DNA of 64,000 bases, taken from the IMG/VR virus record IMGVR_UViG_3300017917_003339, positions 28,495-92,494 of that record. One strand, written 5' to 3'. Every line of letters starts with the position of its first letter. The first letter of the stretch is position 1. Of the stretch, positions 8,124 to 15,461 are shown in pieces. Source of the DNA: a virus. The position numbers and the translations under genes are program-made. A model generated the notes under the pieces. It did not search any database. It was given only the letters and a program-made list of their open reading frames with translations, and was not told where the DNA came from.

Positions 8124-9035
8124 TTATGATTTTAAGGTTTCAAGCATTGTTTTAAACAATTTATGTGTTGGTAAATCGTTAGGGTCTCCAGCAAACGGAT
8201 TTTCAATCTCACTACTGATAATCTCAACCCCAGCAATTATATAATATATCAACATTACTAGTGGAACTGACCAGATACCTAAGTCATGGAACATACCGAA
8301 TGGCAATGTTAACAAATAAATCATCACACTAACTTTGATATGAAACACGTAAGACAAAGGGATTGGTGTGTTTTTGATTCTTTCCAATTGGTTAGAATAT
8401 TCCATCAATTTTAAGAAAGAATTATTTAACATACCCTTTACGTTATCGTCTTGTTTAAGATATGAAACGTTTCTAAACAAACTTTCCAAGTAATTTTTTT
8501 GTTTTACATGAAAAGCAAGTGAATGTTGATTGTCTTGACCAATGGTAAGGTAATTTCTAAGTGATAATAGAAAATCATTCAATTGTTTCTTTATTTCACG
8601 TACATGGTCCGATTCATATATATCTAAATGTGATATTCTTAAACTATTAAGTCTAGCTGTTACGATTGATACTTCGCTGGCTACACTAGCGATAATCTTT
8701 CTACCATCCCACCAACGGTCATACGCTGTATTGGTTCTAAATACTAACAATAAACCAATCACGATACCAATAAGGCTGTGCATAGCTGATGGGATTGTAA
8801 AAGATGTTAATTCAAAATATTTTATTGAATACCAAACAACAAATGTAAACAACCCCATCCCTAGTGTTCTGTATAACAAAACCTTCAAGTAAATGTTCGG
8901 TTTAGCAAACAATAAATAAAAAATGTTACCCTTGATTTTACTCTGAATCTCGTTGGATTTAATATCTGAAATCACAACTAAGTTCTTGCCTTTTTTCGTT
9001 AAGCTTTTCAACCAATTTGGTATAAAATTCTTCAT
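8124..9035 (-). CDS. Bestrophin family (UPF0187) anion channel-like protein
   Basis: 303 aa. The signature LLVFRTNTAYDRWWDGRK (about residues 95-112) and four or more membrane segments match bacterial bestrophins, which form pentameric ion channels in the inner membrane. Length is typical. The first 77 nt overlap the upstream small ORF; no later Met fits the family start, so the overlap looks real. A channel in a phage could affect membrane potential or osmotic state; that is inference. Confidence 0.88.
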   Translation of the reverse strand: MKNFIPNWLKSLTKKGKNLVVISDIKSNEIQSKIKGNIFYLLFAKPNIYLKVLLYRTLGMGLFTFVVWYSIKYFELTSFTIPSAMHSLIGIVIGLLLVFRTNTAYDRWWDGRKIIASVASEVSIVTARLNSLRISHLDIYESDHVREIKKQLNDFLLSLRNYLTIGQDNQHSLAFHVKQKNYLESLFRNVSYLKQDDNVKGMLNNSFLKLMEYSNQLERIKNTPIPLSYVFHIKVSVMIYLLTLPFGMFHDLGIWSVPLVMLIYYIIAGVEIISSEIENPFAGDPNDLPTHKLFKTMLETLKS

Positions 9036-9159
9036 TGTTTGTTTGTTGTTTAAAATTTTCTAAATAGTTTGCAGCATTCTTTACATGCACACATGTTGTA
9101 CATGAAGCTATAATGTTACTAGCCTTGTTAACCGCTTTTGTTAAATCAAGTTTATTCAT
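8959..9159 (-). CDS. Small hypothetical protein, 66 aa
   Basis: Start chosen at MNKLDLTKAV (9159), where an AGAGGAA-like leader precedes it, rather than 30 nt upstream inside the thioesterase gene. A helical protein with IIASCTTCVHVKNAANYLEN. No function known. Overlaps the bestrophin start. Confidence 0.65.
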   Translation of the reverse strand: MNKLDLTKAVNKASNIIASCTTCVHVKNAANYLENFKQQTNNEEFYTKLVEKLNEKRQELSCDFRY

Positions 9160-9160
9160 A

Positions 9161-9580
9161 TTATTCCTCTTTAAGAGAAAGCTTTTCAAAACTCAAATTG
9201 TGGTGGTGAGATTTTTTGTTTTTCATACTAACAAACGTAAAGTTAGCAGCACATATTTCTTCAACTTCACCAGTTTGGCTTTCTCGCGTTACTGTAATTT
9301 TGATTTGGATAGAAGAACGACCTAGTCCCTTAATCTCAGCTTTCATTGTAATTAAATCACCTAAGAAGGCTGGTTTCTTGAAGTCGATTTTGTCGACACT
9401 AGCGGTAACCGCCCCATCACATTCTGTGTCATATAATGCTCTACGAACAACCTTAACACCAGCAACGTCCATCTCGGCCATTACTTTACCACCAAATAGT
9501 GTATCAGCATAATTTAAGTCTTGCGGGAACACTGTGAATGAATGAGTGGCAGTTAATCTATCACCTTTAAATTTTTCCAT
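9161..9580 (-). CDS. Acyl-CoA thioesterase, hotdog fold
   Basis: 139 aa. The segment VFPQDLNYADTLFGGKVMAE, then MD, is the hotdog active-site helix with the conserved N, G/FGG and D positions of the YciA/ACOT class. A second region (VDKIDFKKPAFLGDLITMKA) matches the family core. These enzymes hydrolyse acyl-CoA. Its role in a phage is unclear; membrane lipid or CoA metabolism is possible. Confidence 0.85.
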   Translation of the reverse strand: MEKFKGDRLTATHSFTVFPQDLNYADTLFGGKVMAEMDVAGVKVVRRALYDTECDGAVTASVDKIDFKKPAFLGDLITMKAEIKGLGRSSIQIKITVTRESQTGEVEEICAANFTFVSMKNKKSHHHNLSFEKLSLKEE

Positions 9581-9822
9581 TACTTTAATTCTTTATTTAG
9601 TCTAACAATAATTTTTGTAATCATGTCATTCCCATTGACGTATCCGTTGTCTTCGGCCACACCAACCATAAAACATAACGCTTCTGTTAAACAGTTTATG
9701 TCTGTGGTAATCACCTCTTTAGCTTCTTCAGCTGTTGTTGGTGGTGCCACATCCTCAGGTTTGTTTATTGAAATCGGAGTTTTGCTTTCTGTGTCGATGG
9801 TAATGTTTATTACGGTTTTCAT
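9580..9822 (-). CDS. Hypothetical protein, 80 aa
   Basis: Start set at MKTVINITID (9822), because the upstream in-frame ATG lies on the far side of the promoter box at 9836-9845. Contains a proline-rich linker and a helical C-terminal half. No family recognised. Confidence 0.7.
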   Translation of the reverse strand: MKTVINITIDTESKTPISINKPEDVAPPTTAEEAKEVITTDINCLTEALCFMVGVAEDNGYVNGNDMITKIIVRLNKELK

Positions 9823-9835
9823 ACTAATATTTTTT

Positions 9836-9845
9836 GCAAATATAC
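9836..9845 (-). promoter_or_regulatory. TAnnTTTG promoter
   Basis: GTATATTTGC, 13 nt before the ATG at 9822; it decides the start of that gene. Confidence 0.72.
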
Positions 9846-9866
9846 TAATTATTTCAACAAATACCA

Positions 9867-9875
9867 ATATTTATA
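9867..9875 (+). promoter_or_regulatory. ATATTTATA motif before the plus-strand basic protein
   Basis: ATATTTATA followed by GTAAAA, 15 nt before the ATG at 9891. One of three plus-strand genes in the window; all three carry this motif in sense orientation. Confidence 0.6.
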
Positions 9876-9890
9876 GTAAAAATTAATGTT

Positions 9891-10043
9891 ATGGCTAAAA
9901 CACAATCAAAATCAACAAGCGTTTCTGTTAGAATTGCAAAACCTAAGAAAAAAAGACCAGGCGTACACGCAAAGTCAAAGTCGTCAAAATTAAAGAAATC
10001 TAAAAATTACTTGAAAAAGTACAAAGGACAGGGTCAAAATTAA
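9891..10043 (+). CDS. Small basic protein, 50 aa
   Basis: A plus-strand ORF, nearly 40% Lys/Arg with a Ser-rich start and the core KKKRPGVHAKSKSSKLKKSK. Such short basic proteins are frequent in large phages and may bind nucleic acid, perhaps in the head; function unknown. Supported by an upstream ATATTTATA motif and an immediately following terminator. Confidence 0.8.
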   Translation: MAKTQSKSTSVSVRIAKPKKKRPGVHAKSKSSKLKKSKNYLKKYKGQGQN

Positions 10044-10071
10044 AAAGAGGGGTCAAACCCCTCTTTTTTTA
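10044..10071. terminator. Bidirectional terminator
   Basis: AAAAAGAGGGG-TCAAA-CCCCTCTTTTTTT serves the plus-strand gene ending at 10043 and the minus-strand gene ending at 10069. Confidence 0.88.
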
Positions 10072-11523
10072 ATATGTGTATTTAAACCACGTTTCATAAT
10101 TTTTACCTAACGCATCCAGCGCTAACTCAACTTCTTTTAAACATTCGTTGATACCGCCACCGACGAGAACTATATTGTTAAGTCTATCTATAAAATCCAT
10201 AAGGTCTGGAATGTTAATACAATCATCAGAATCTTCCATAAGTTCTCTTATGTTCTCTGAACCATATTCATCAACAAACGCCCCCCAAAAATCCTCATCT
10301 AGCTCCCTAGAATCGTTTATGTTGTTATCACGCATGAATTTAACTAAGTTTACTAGTTCTTCATCATCACCACCACGGTCCATACAATTCCTAAAGAAGG
10401 CATAACCCTTGTCGTATAAAGTAGCTTCATAAGCTATATCTTCATCAAGCCCATTTTCAAAAAGCCAATTTCTATACTCACCTTCTGATACCATACCTAA
10501 AGTGTCATAACCATTGTATAAGAATGTAAGACCAGCTAACTCATCTATGTGTTGGTTGATATATTGAAACAATTTATATTGCATACCACCCATATATGGT
10601 GCGTACTCTGGTTGAACATCTACCACGACTAAGTGTCTACCAACAGCGCTTTCTTTAATAAGGTCAGATTCTTTAAGTGTTTTTTGTTGTAATTTGTCTA
10701 CCCCTCTATTTAATAACTTTTCCCTTACAGAGATATAATAGGTGTATAGTCGTTTAATTAAACGAGTAGCCATTTTAGGTTTAATAACTTTAAACCCTTC
10801 AAATTTTTGTTCAAATTCGTTTTTTACCCTATCAAAAGGCACCATATCAAAAGAACCATCGCTTTTTTTAAAGATTAATCTTAGATTTTTAATTGTTTCT
10901 GTGAATCTAGCGTTTATTTCGTGTGGTAACCTTAAATAATCTTTGTATTGTTGTGGTGTGATTGGAGCGTTTTCATCTGGATAATCAGCTCTATATTTTG
11001 CAACAGTCTTATTAGCCACATATTTTCTTTTGCTTCTCCAAGCATCATAAGCATGTTGTAATTCATGTGCAACCGTATCACGCATATCATTGGTTATAAT
11101 ATCTTTATAAACATTATCAACCATTTGTTCAATTGATTCTTGGGTGATAGGTCCTGATAACTTTGTTAACACATGTCTTTCTAACGATTCTTTAATTTGT
11201 TGTGGAGACAACCTTAATATTAACAAACCATCATCATCTGAATATGGTTTGAATTTCCCTGCGGTGCTATCATCACCTAATGACCTACTAAATTTAACAA
11301 CTAATTTAAAATTACTTAAAAAATCATTTATTTTAGTGTATATAGCTTTGGTTTTATCAAATATATTAAAAATAGATGTAAAAACGTTTAAAGCACTTCT
11401 TTGTCGTATTGCAAGATTAACAATATTCCTAATAGCCGCTTTTAAGACATCAGCGCTCAACACACTGATATCCGTAATTGTTTCAAAATCTTCTTTTAAT
11501 AGTTTTTTGATTAAATCTCTCAT
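10069..11523 (-). CDS. CTS-tagged protein with HExxH metalloprotease motif and second domain
   Basis: 484 aa. It starts MRDLIKKLLKE, the shared head-targeting-like tag of this window. HELQHAYD (153-160) is a zinc-protease HExxH motif, with HEINARFTE (201-209) as a possible third ligand region, similar to the 61714-62925 protein. Two further L/I-x-E sites (LKES at 283-286 and IKES at 289-292) lie between the protease-like part and a C-terminal domain beginning AVGRHLVVVDVQPEYAPY. It may therefore be a precursor cut in the prohead. Function of the C-terminal domain unknown. Confidence 0.8.
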   Translation of the reverse strand: MRDLIKKLLKEDFETITDISVLSADVLKAAIRNIVNLAIRQRSALNVFTSIFNIFDKTKAIYTKINDFLSNFKLVVKFSRSLGDDSTAGKFKPYSDDDGLLILRLSPQQIKESLERHVLTKLSGPITQESIEQMVDNVYKDIITNDMRDTVAHELQHAYDAWRSKRKYVANKTVAKYRADYPDENAPITPQQYKDYLRLPHEINARFTETIKNLRLIFKKSDGSFDMVPFDRVKNEFEQKFEGFKVIKPKMATRLIKRLYTYYISVREKLLNRGVDKLQQKTLKESDLIKESAVGRHLVVVDVQPEYAPYMGGMQYKLFQYINQHIDELAGLTFLYNGYDTLGMVSEGEYRNWLFENGLDEDIAYEATLYDKGYAFFRNCMDRGGDDEELVNLVKFMRDNNINDSRELDEDFWGAFVDEYGSENIRELMEDSDDCINIPDLMDFIDRLNNIVLVGGGINECLKEVELALDALGKNYETWFKYTY

Positions 11524-11527
11524 TTGA

Positions 11528-11635
11528 TTATTTTAATTTACTTAGAATTTCTTCGTTTTGTCTGATTAATTTAATTCTTTTTACAATGTTACCTCTGTTA
11601 GGTTTTGCTTTGGGTTTTTCTTTTCTTCTTGCCAT
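11528..11635 (-). CDS. Small basic protein, 35 aa
   Basis: MARRKEKPKAKPNRGNIVKR followed by a helical tail ending ILSKLK. Ends 4 nt before the tagged protease start, forming a two-gene unit behind an ATATTTATA motif. Function unknown. Confidence 0.7.
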   Translation of the reverse strand: MARRKEKPKAKPNRGNIVKRIKLIRQNEEILSKLK

Positions 11636-11649
11636 AATATTGTTTTTAC

Positions 11650-11658
11650 TATAAATAT
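11650..11658 (-). promoter_or_regulatory. ATATTTATA motif for the 35-aa/tagged-protease operon
   Basis: Minus strand ATATTTATAGTAAAA, 14 nt before the ATG at 11635. Confidence 0.6.
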
Positions 11659-11668
11659 CTGGCCTAAA

Positions 11669-11695
11669 TAAAAAAACCCATCATATGATGGGTTT
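11669..11695 (-). terminator. Terminator at the end of the first tRNA region
   Basis: Perfect palindrome CCCATCATATGATGGG with a T run on the minus strand. Confidence 0.8.
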
Positions 11696-11697
11696 AG

Positions 11698-11822
11698 TGG
11701 AGGGGGCGGGAATCGAACCACGCGTTTTTCAAATTTACAGTTTGCTTGATAATAAATTTATTTGCTGCAAACATTCTTTAACAGAAGCAGAATGTGTGTT
11801 TAACCAACATTTCAACCCCTCC
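11698..11822 (-). tRNA. Oversized tRNA-like gene, anticodon GTA (Tyr-like)
   Basis: 125 nt. Acceptor GGAGGGG pairs perfectly with CCCCTCC. An anticodon arm CAAA-CTGTAAA-TTTG reads GTA. About 45 extra nt, including a CATTCT/AGAATG hairpin, lie between a D-arm-like hairpin and the anticodon arm. The T-arm is poorly paired. Functional status doubtful. Confidence 0.5.
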
Positions 11823-11829
11823 TTGTTTT

Positions 11830-11944
11830 AGAGCCTAGCAGAGGACTCGAACCTCTCCTTATTCACCTAACGCAGCTTGTACAATGCCACTTGGTTCTCT
11901 TTCTGCTGGGATTTGCAGCGTGCTCCCTGATACACTAACTAGGC
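11830..11944 (-). tRNA. Oversized tRNA-like gene, anticodon unclear
   Basis: GCCTAG/CTAGGC acceptor, D-arm GTGT/GCAC with GGG in the loop, and a good T-arm (AGAGG/CCTCT). The middle ~60 nt do not form a standard anticodon arm; CTGCAAA (GCA, Cys) occurs but its stem does not pair. Confidence 0.4.
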
Positions 11945-11960
11945 AAATTCATGAAGCTTT

Positions 11961-12053
11961 TTCACACCTGACAGGATTCGAACCTGCAATCTGGGGCTAT
12001 CTAAAACGCAAGTGCTGGGTCCCCATGTGATACCCTTTCACTACAAGCATAAT
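11961..12053 (-). tRNA. tRNA-like gene with enlarged anticodon loop
   Basis: D-arm GTGA/TCAC with loop AAGGGTA, T-arm GCAGG/CCTGT, and anticodon stem TGGGG/CCCCA closing a 24-nt loop instead of 7. The acceptor pairs with several G-T wobbles. Anticodon not assignable. Confidence 0.4.
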
Positions 12054-12271
12054 ACTCACTTCAAGACTACTCAGTACACGTACTAACCATACCTACGCAT
12101 CTTTTTACTCATTTACCATTCTTTACCGCTTTTTCCCAAAATACCTTATCATGCCCTTCCCATGATTTGGTTTTTAAAGCCTTTGCGTTTGATATATTCT
12201 GGAATACTCACAGCACGCCTTGATAAACTTTCAATCAACTCTCAATATGCTTTTCAACATACCTTTCATAG

Positions 12272-12304
12272 AGCGGATGACGGGATTCGAACCCGCGACC
12301 TCTG
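12272..12304 (-). tRNA. 3' half of a split tRNA
   Basis: A T-arm (CGGG-TTCGAAT-CCCG) and 3' acceptor CATCCGC, directly downstream of tRNA-Gly. The matching 5' acceptor GCGGATG is at 12861-12867, beyond an HNH gene. Confidence 0.6.
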
Positions 12305-12376
12305 AGCGACTAACCAGAATCGAACTGGCATCCTCGACTTGGCAAGCCGATGCACTAACCGTTGTGCTATAGTCGC
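12305..12376 (-). tRNA. tRNA-Gly(GCC)
   Basis: 72 nt, acceptor GCGACTA/TAGTCGC, anticodon loop TTGCCAA. Lies within the interval between two halves of another tRNA. Confidence 0.93.
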
Positions 12377-12377
12377 G

Positions 12378-12782
12378 TTATTTTTTTTCTTGTCTCTTTA
12401 CCCTACGTAATTCTCTACCATTACCTTTATTCAGCGCACCAAATGTTGGTGTTAGAGAATGACAATTAGGGCAAAGTAACTTTAAATTATCCAAAGAATT
12501 ATTATCAGAATTCCCATCAATATGTTCTAATTGTATTGGAACGTTATTGGTGATTGGGTTTCTTTCATTCCAACCACATTCCATACATTTTTCACCATAT
12601 TTGAAAATTAAATAATTTCGATAATTATTGATATAAAGAGTGGTATCACCTTTTTCAATATTTTCAAATATTAATTTTCTTTTATGTTCACCTTGGCAGT
12701 TATTATTACAGTATACATTCCTATTAGGGATTTTACCACCGCAATTTAAACATTCTTTTTCTAATTTTTCTCTTTCTCTCAC
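12378..12782 (-). CDS. HNH homing endonuclease
   Basis: 134 aa from a GTG at 12782; the longer reading frame runs back through a hairpin into a tRNA half and is not credible. It contains CLNCGGK plus a second CxxC pair (zinc-binding), ECGW, and an HNH core IQLEHIDGNSDNNSLDNLKL followed by LCPNCHS. The GTG lies in the 3' arm of a 10/11-bp hairpin whose loop carries the ATATTTATA motif. Located between halves of a split tRNA, so probably a mobile, self-spreading gene. Confidence 0.85.
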   Translation of the reverse strand: MREREKLEKECLNCGGKIPNRNVYCNNNCQGEHKRKLIFENIEKGDTTLYINNYRNYLIFKYGEKCMECGWNERNPITNNVPIQLEHIDGNSDNNSLDNLKLLCPNCHSLTPTFGALNKGNGRELRRVKRQEKK

Positions 12783-12820
12783 GGACAACCTTATTTTATT
12801 ATAAATATCGGTCGTCCGTG
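12780..12820 (-). promoter_or_regulatory. Start-codon hairpin with ATATTTATA motif in the loop (HNH)
   Basis: Arms CACGGACGACC and GGTTGTCCGTG flank a loop with the motif at 12800-12808. Read-through RNA would mask the GTG; RNA started in the loop would not. Confidence 0.65.
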
Positions 12821-12839
12821 AAAAAGTTAAAAAAAATTT

Positions 12840-12867
12840 GGCGCTCAACCAGCCGAGCTCCATCCGC
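12840..12867 (-). tRNA. 5' half of a split tRNA
   Basis: GCGGATG acceptor, then a D-arm (AGCTCGGCTGGTTGAGC). It stops before any anticodon arm, where AT-rich sequence and the HNH gene begin. Pairs with the 3' half at 12272-12304. Confidence 0.6.
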
Positions 12868-12947
12868 AGTTTGTGGCACTCTCGCCACCCGTCACCTTAT
12901 CCTGTGTTGTTTAATTTCGGACGTTTAAGGTCACACCGACGTACTTC

Positions 12948-13754
12948 TTACCAATACCACCATTTAGCTTCGTTTCTTGGTCTGTATTTGAACTCGTAGA
13001 AGTCTTGACTCCAAGCACTTGCACAAGCCCAATTGGTCCAATCACTATCGGTGATAAATTCTTTTTCAGACATCTCAACACCTTGTTCTTTATACCACTC
13101 ATAAGAGTCGTTAATGAAATCAGTGTTAAGGTTCTTTTGAAGAGCCATTTTATCATTTCTTCTGTTGGCTTTTTTGTATCTTTTCAAAAATCTAGAATAA
13201 CCGCTGTCGTTCCATGGTTTCATTCTAACTTCAATAGCCCAGATTTGGTCTTTGATAAAAGCTCTTTCACTTTCCAACTCACCATCTACCACTTTGCGGT
13301 GAGTGATGTAGCTGTTTTTGATTTTAGTAACCAAGTAGTGTTGTGGGATGTAAGGAACATAGTAACTATATTCTTGTCCCCAAACAAACTCGGTTCTTTT
13401 GTGAAGATACTCTTGAACCCATGGTAAAAAACCATCGTATTCTTTTTGAGTGACTCTTCTAAAGTATGGTCTTTTGTCCCACACTTTACCTTTTTTGTTT
13501 TTGATATAGAACTCTTTGGTTCTAGACCAAGTTTCAACTGCAAAGTTGTCAATAAAGTATTGGTATAACCAAGCTACTCTATCTTCTCGTTTTGCAACAT
13601 CTTCTCTTAGAGTTAAGAAAGCGTTGTAACCGTGATGTACTGGTTTTTCAAGCTCAACATAACCTAAATTTCTGATGGCTTGGATAAGCTCATCTTCTCT
13701 TTCGCGTAACGCTAATAAGCGTTTGTAATCTTTGTGTTTTGTGTTTTTACTCAT
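12948..13754 (-). CDS. Hypothetical protein, 268 aa
   Basis: Not recognised. Rich in Trp, Tyr and Lys/Arg, with a long helical N-terminus (KHKDYKRLLALREREDELIQ) and an aromatic C-terminus ending KWWYW. No membrane segments. Single gene next to the tRNA region. Confidence 0.75.
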   Translation of the reverse strand: MSKNTKHKDYKRLLALREREDELIQAIRNLGYVELEKPVHHGYNAFLTLREDVAKREDRVAWLYQYFIDNFAVETWSRTKEFYIKNKKGKVWDKRPYFRRVTQKEYDGFLPWVQEYLHKRTEFVWGQEYSYYVPYIPQHYLVTKIKNSYITHRKVVDGELESERAFIKDQIWAIEVRMKPWNDSGYSRFLKRYKKANRRNDKMALQKNLNTDFINDSYEWYKEQGVEMSEKEFITDSDWTNWACASAWSQDFYEFKYRPRNEAKWWYW

Positions 13755-13818
13755 TGTTCTCGGTGTTGGTAATTAGTACCTTACCACCTCGAACCTTTAA
13801 AAATTGCCATCATAGTTT

Positions 13819-14085
13819 TTATTTTAAATCAATTTTACCAACTATTGTAAAACCCTTAGGTTTCCATCTTTCTTTTTCTTTGTCACTTATTGTGTTGCCG
13901 TTTTTACCGACATGAAATTTATGACAAGACTTGCATTTATACGCCACCACTTTGAATTTTCTTTCAGGTAGTGCGTTCACACTCTTAGCGTGCTTGATAG
14001 CTTGCTCAAGTGTGTCGAAGGCTTTTTTAGGTTTATCAACCAATTGACCGTTTATTCTACTTACTACTTGAGTTGTGCAATCCAT
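13819..14085 (-). CDS. Small protein with CxxC motif, 88 aa
   Basis: Start at MDCTTQVVSR (14085), TAATG-coupled to the gene upstream. YKCKSCHKFHVG resembles a single zinc knuckle. Function unknown. Confidence 0.75.
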   Translation of the reverse strand: MDCTTQVVSRINGQLVDKPKKAFDTLEQAIKHAKSVNALPERKFKVVAYKCKSCHKFHVGKNGNTISDKEKERWKPKGFTIVGKIDLK

Positions 14086-14312
14086 TATGAATTTTCTTTG
14101 ATGTATCTTCTGATTACCGCTTCGCAATCACGCTCAACATCTGGTTGTTTTCTTTTTTTCTTTTGACTTTCCCATTTGTCTTTCTCAACTTCTTTGAAAA
14201 ACAAATCATCAAAAATTTCTACATAACCAATAATTTTATCTTGATAAAGAATATATGTTAAATTGTTGGTTGAATAGAATTTTGGTACGATTCTGAAATC
14301 TTCTCTATTCAT
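14085..14312 (-). CDS. Hypothetical protein, 75 aa
   Basis: First gene behind a TATATTTG promoter (20 nt upstream). Charged C-terminus (KKKRKQPDVERDCEAVIRRY). No family recognised. Confidence 0.75.
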   Translation of the reverse strand: MNREDFRIVPKFYSTNNLTYILYQDKIIGYVEIFDDLFFKEVEKDKWESQKKKRKQPDVERDCEAVIRRYIKENS

Positions 14313-14331
14313 AATATTTACGTTTTATGAT

Positions 14332-14341
14332 GCAAATATAC
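14332..14341 (-). promoter_or_regulatory. TAnnTTTG promoter
   Basis: GTATATTTGC before the ATG at 14312. Confidence 0.72.
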
Positions 14342-14351
14342 GAATTATTTT

Positions 14352-14621
14352 TTAAATACCAAAATTTTCTTCACCCATTTTTTTTATTAACACAGCTTCA
14401 GAAATAGCATGTTTAGCATCTTCTAAATCCTTGGCAAATGTAACAACCTCACCATCCCATAGGGTTATTTTAATATAACCATCTTCACCCTTTTCAATGA
14501 CAGTGTTTTTCATATCTTCAACCATCTTAGCCAATCGTCTATTTCTACTTTCCCAGTCTCTGAGAAATCTTTTCTTTCCTTCTTCGGTCATAAAACGACC
14601 AGTAAAACTTAACCCTTTCAT
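14352..14621 (-). CDS. Hypothetical protein, 89 aa
   Basis: Start taken at MKGLSFTGRFM (14621); the earlier ATG would overlap the 3' end of tRNA-Thr. Central helical, basic part and a short beta segment (DGYIKITLWDGEVVTF). No family recognised. Confidence 0.7.
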   Translation of the reverse strand: MKGLSFTGRFMTEEGKKRFLRDWESRNRRLAKMVEDMKNTVIEKGEDGYIKITLWDGEVVTFAKDLEDAKHAISEAVLIKKMGEENFGI

Positions 14622-14640
14622 AATACTTAAATTTAATTTG

Positions 14641-14713
14641 AGCACTAGACGGGCCTCGAACCCATGACCTCTCCCATACCAAGGGAGTGTTCTGCCTACT
14701 GAACTACAAGTGC
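14641..14713 (-). tRNA. tRNA-Thr(GGT)
   Basis: CTCCC-TTGGTAT-GGGAG anticodon arm; acceptor GCACTTG/TAGTGC; T-arm intact. Confidence 0.93.
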
Positions 14714-14719
14714 ATTTAG

Positions 14720-14793
14720 AGCCTCCGACAGGAATCGAACCTGCGACCTTCTCCTTACAAGGGAGTTGCTCTGGCCTGCTGAGCTACGGAGGC
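14720..14793 (-). tRNA. tRNA-Thr(TGT)
   Basis: Acceptor GCCTCCG/CGGAGGC; anticodon loop CTTGTAA. Confidence 0.93.
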
Positions 14794-14857
14794 ATAACGG
14801 CCTATAACGTTTGCCATTCGGTGCATTTTGTTTCTCGCAGAACACTTACTGCTTGTG

Positions 14858-14940
14858 TGAGAGTAGTAGGATTCGAACCTACTCAGGCATAGCCAACGGT
14901 TTTACAGACCGCCCCAGCTCTCCAACTCTGGCGTACTCCC
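14858..14940 (-). tRNA. tRNA-Tyr(GTA)
   Basis: Class II body with variable arm; CGGT-CTGTAAA-ACCG anticodon arm; acceptor GGGAGTA/TACTCTC. Confidence 0.9.
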
Positions 14941-14949
14941 AATATTTAG

Positions 14950-15028
14950 TGGGCCTAGTAGGAATCGAACCTACAAGAATTAACACGATTTTACAGACCG
15001 CTGAGCTCACCACCTGCTCAATAGACCC
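14950..15028 (-). tRNA. tRNA-Tyr(GTA), second copy
   Basis: Acceptor GGGTCTA/TAGGCCC with one wobble; loop CTGTAAA; variable arm about 11 nt. Diverged from its neighbour. Confidence 0.82.
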
Positions 15029-15035
15029 AAGTTCA

Positions 15036-15092
15036 GGGTGGTGTATCGGTTTCAAATTAAAAGTTTGATGATAATGATTGCTGAAACCACCC
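15036..15092 (-). ncRNA. T-arm-less tRNA-like element, anticodon TTT
   Basis: 57 nt closed by a perfect 7-bp stem GGGTGGT/ACCACCC. Inside is an anticodon-like arm CAAA-CTTTTAA-TTTG (Lys TTT). No T-arm. An alternative fold pairs GGTTTCA with TGAAACC. Confidence 0.45.
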
Positions 15093-15097
15093 TTTAG

Positions 15098-15169
15098 TTG
15101 GAGGATAGGGACTCGAACCCTAAAAACGACAGTCAAAGTGTCGTATGTTGCCAATTACATCATCCTCCA
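15098..15169 (-). tRNA. tRNA-Gln(TTG)
   Basis: TGGAGGA/TCCTCCA acceptor; CGACA-CTTTGAC-TGTCG. Confidence 0.92.
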
Positions 15170-15178
15170 ATATGTTAG

Positions 15179-15260
15179 TTGGGAAAGAGGGACTCGAACC
15201 CCCATGTACTTCGCGTCTTCTGGCTCAAAACCAGAGGTGTTACCATTACACCATTTCCCA
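15179..15260 (-). tRNA. tRNA-Gln(TTG), second copy with long variable region
   Basis: TGGGAAA/TTTCCCA acceptor; TCTGG-TTTTGAG-CCAGA; about 15-nt variable region, longer than the usual 4-5. Confidence 0.82.
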
Positions 15261-15266
15261 AAATTT

Positions 15267-15318
15267 CTAATTCTATGCTTGTCCTCACGCAACTCTATGA
15301 ATTAGTAACAGTCTCATC
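15267..15318 (-). repeat. Inter-tRNA hairpin repeat, copy 1
   Basis: Minus strand GAGACTGTTACTAATTCATAG, about 16 nt, then GCATAGAATTAG; CTAATTC pairs with GAATTAG. Copies at 15403-15455 and 31187-31238. Confidence 0.7.
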
Positions 15319-15323
15319 AACTG

Positions 15324-15396
15324 AGCGGAAGACGGGACTCGAACCCGCAACCCCCGACTTGGAAGGACGGTGCTCTACCAATTGAGCTACTTCCGC
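15324..15396 (-). tRNA. tRNA-Gly(TCC)
   Basis: GCGGAAG/CTTCCGC acceptor; loop CTTCCAA with one T-T mismatch in the anticodon stem. Confidence 0.9.
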
Positions 15397-15402
15397 AAAT
15401 TT

Positions 15403-15455
15403 TTAATTCTATGCAGACACTTACAAATGGGCCCCTATGAATTAATAACAGTCTC
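15403..15455 (-). repeat. Inter-tRNA hairpin repeat, copy 2
   Basis: Same GAGACTGTTA-TTAATTCATAG start and GCATAGAATTAA end, with a different loop. Confidence 0.7.
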
Positions 15456-15461
15456 TTCTCG

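Noticed and set aside
9823-9867. In-frame N-terminal extension of the 80-aa protein
   Set aside because: The TAnnTTTG promoter box lies inside the extension, so the mRNA would not include it.
12783-12863. ATG-initiated longer form of the HNH protein
   Set aside because: It would start inside a tRNA half and read through a hairpin containing the promoter-like motif.
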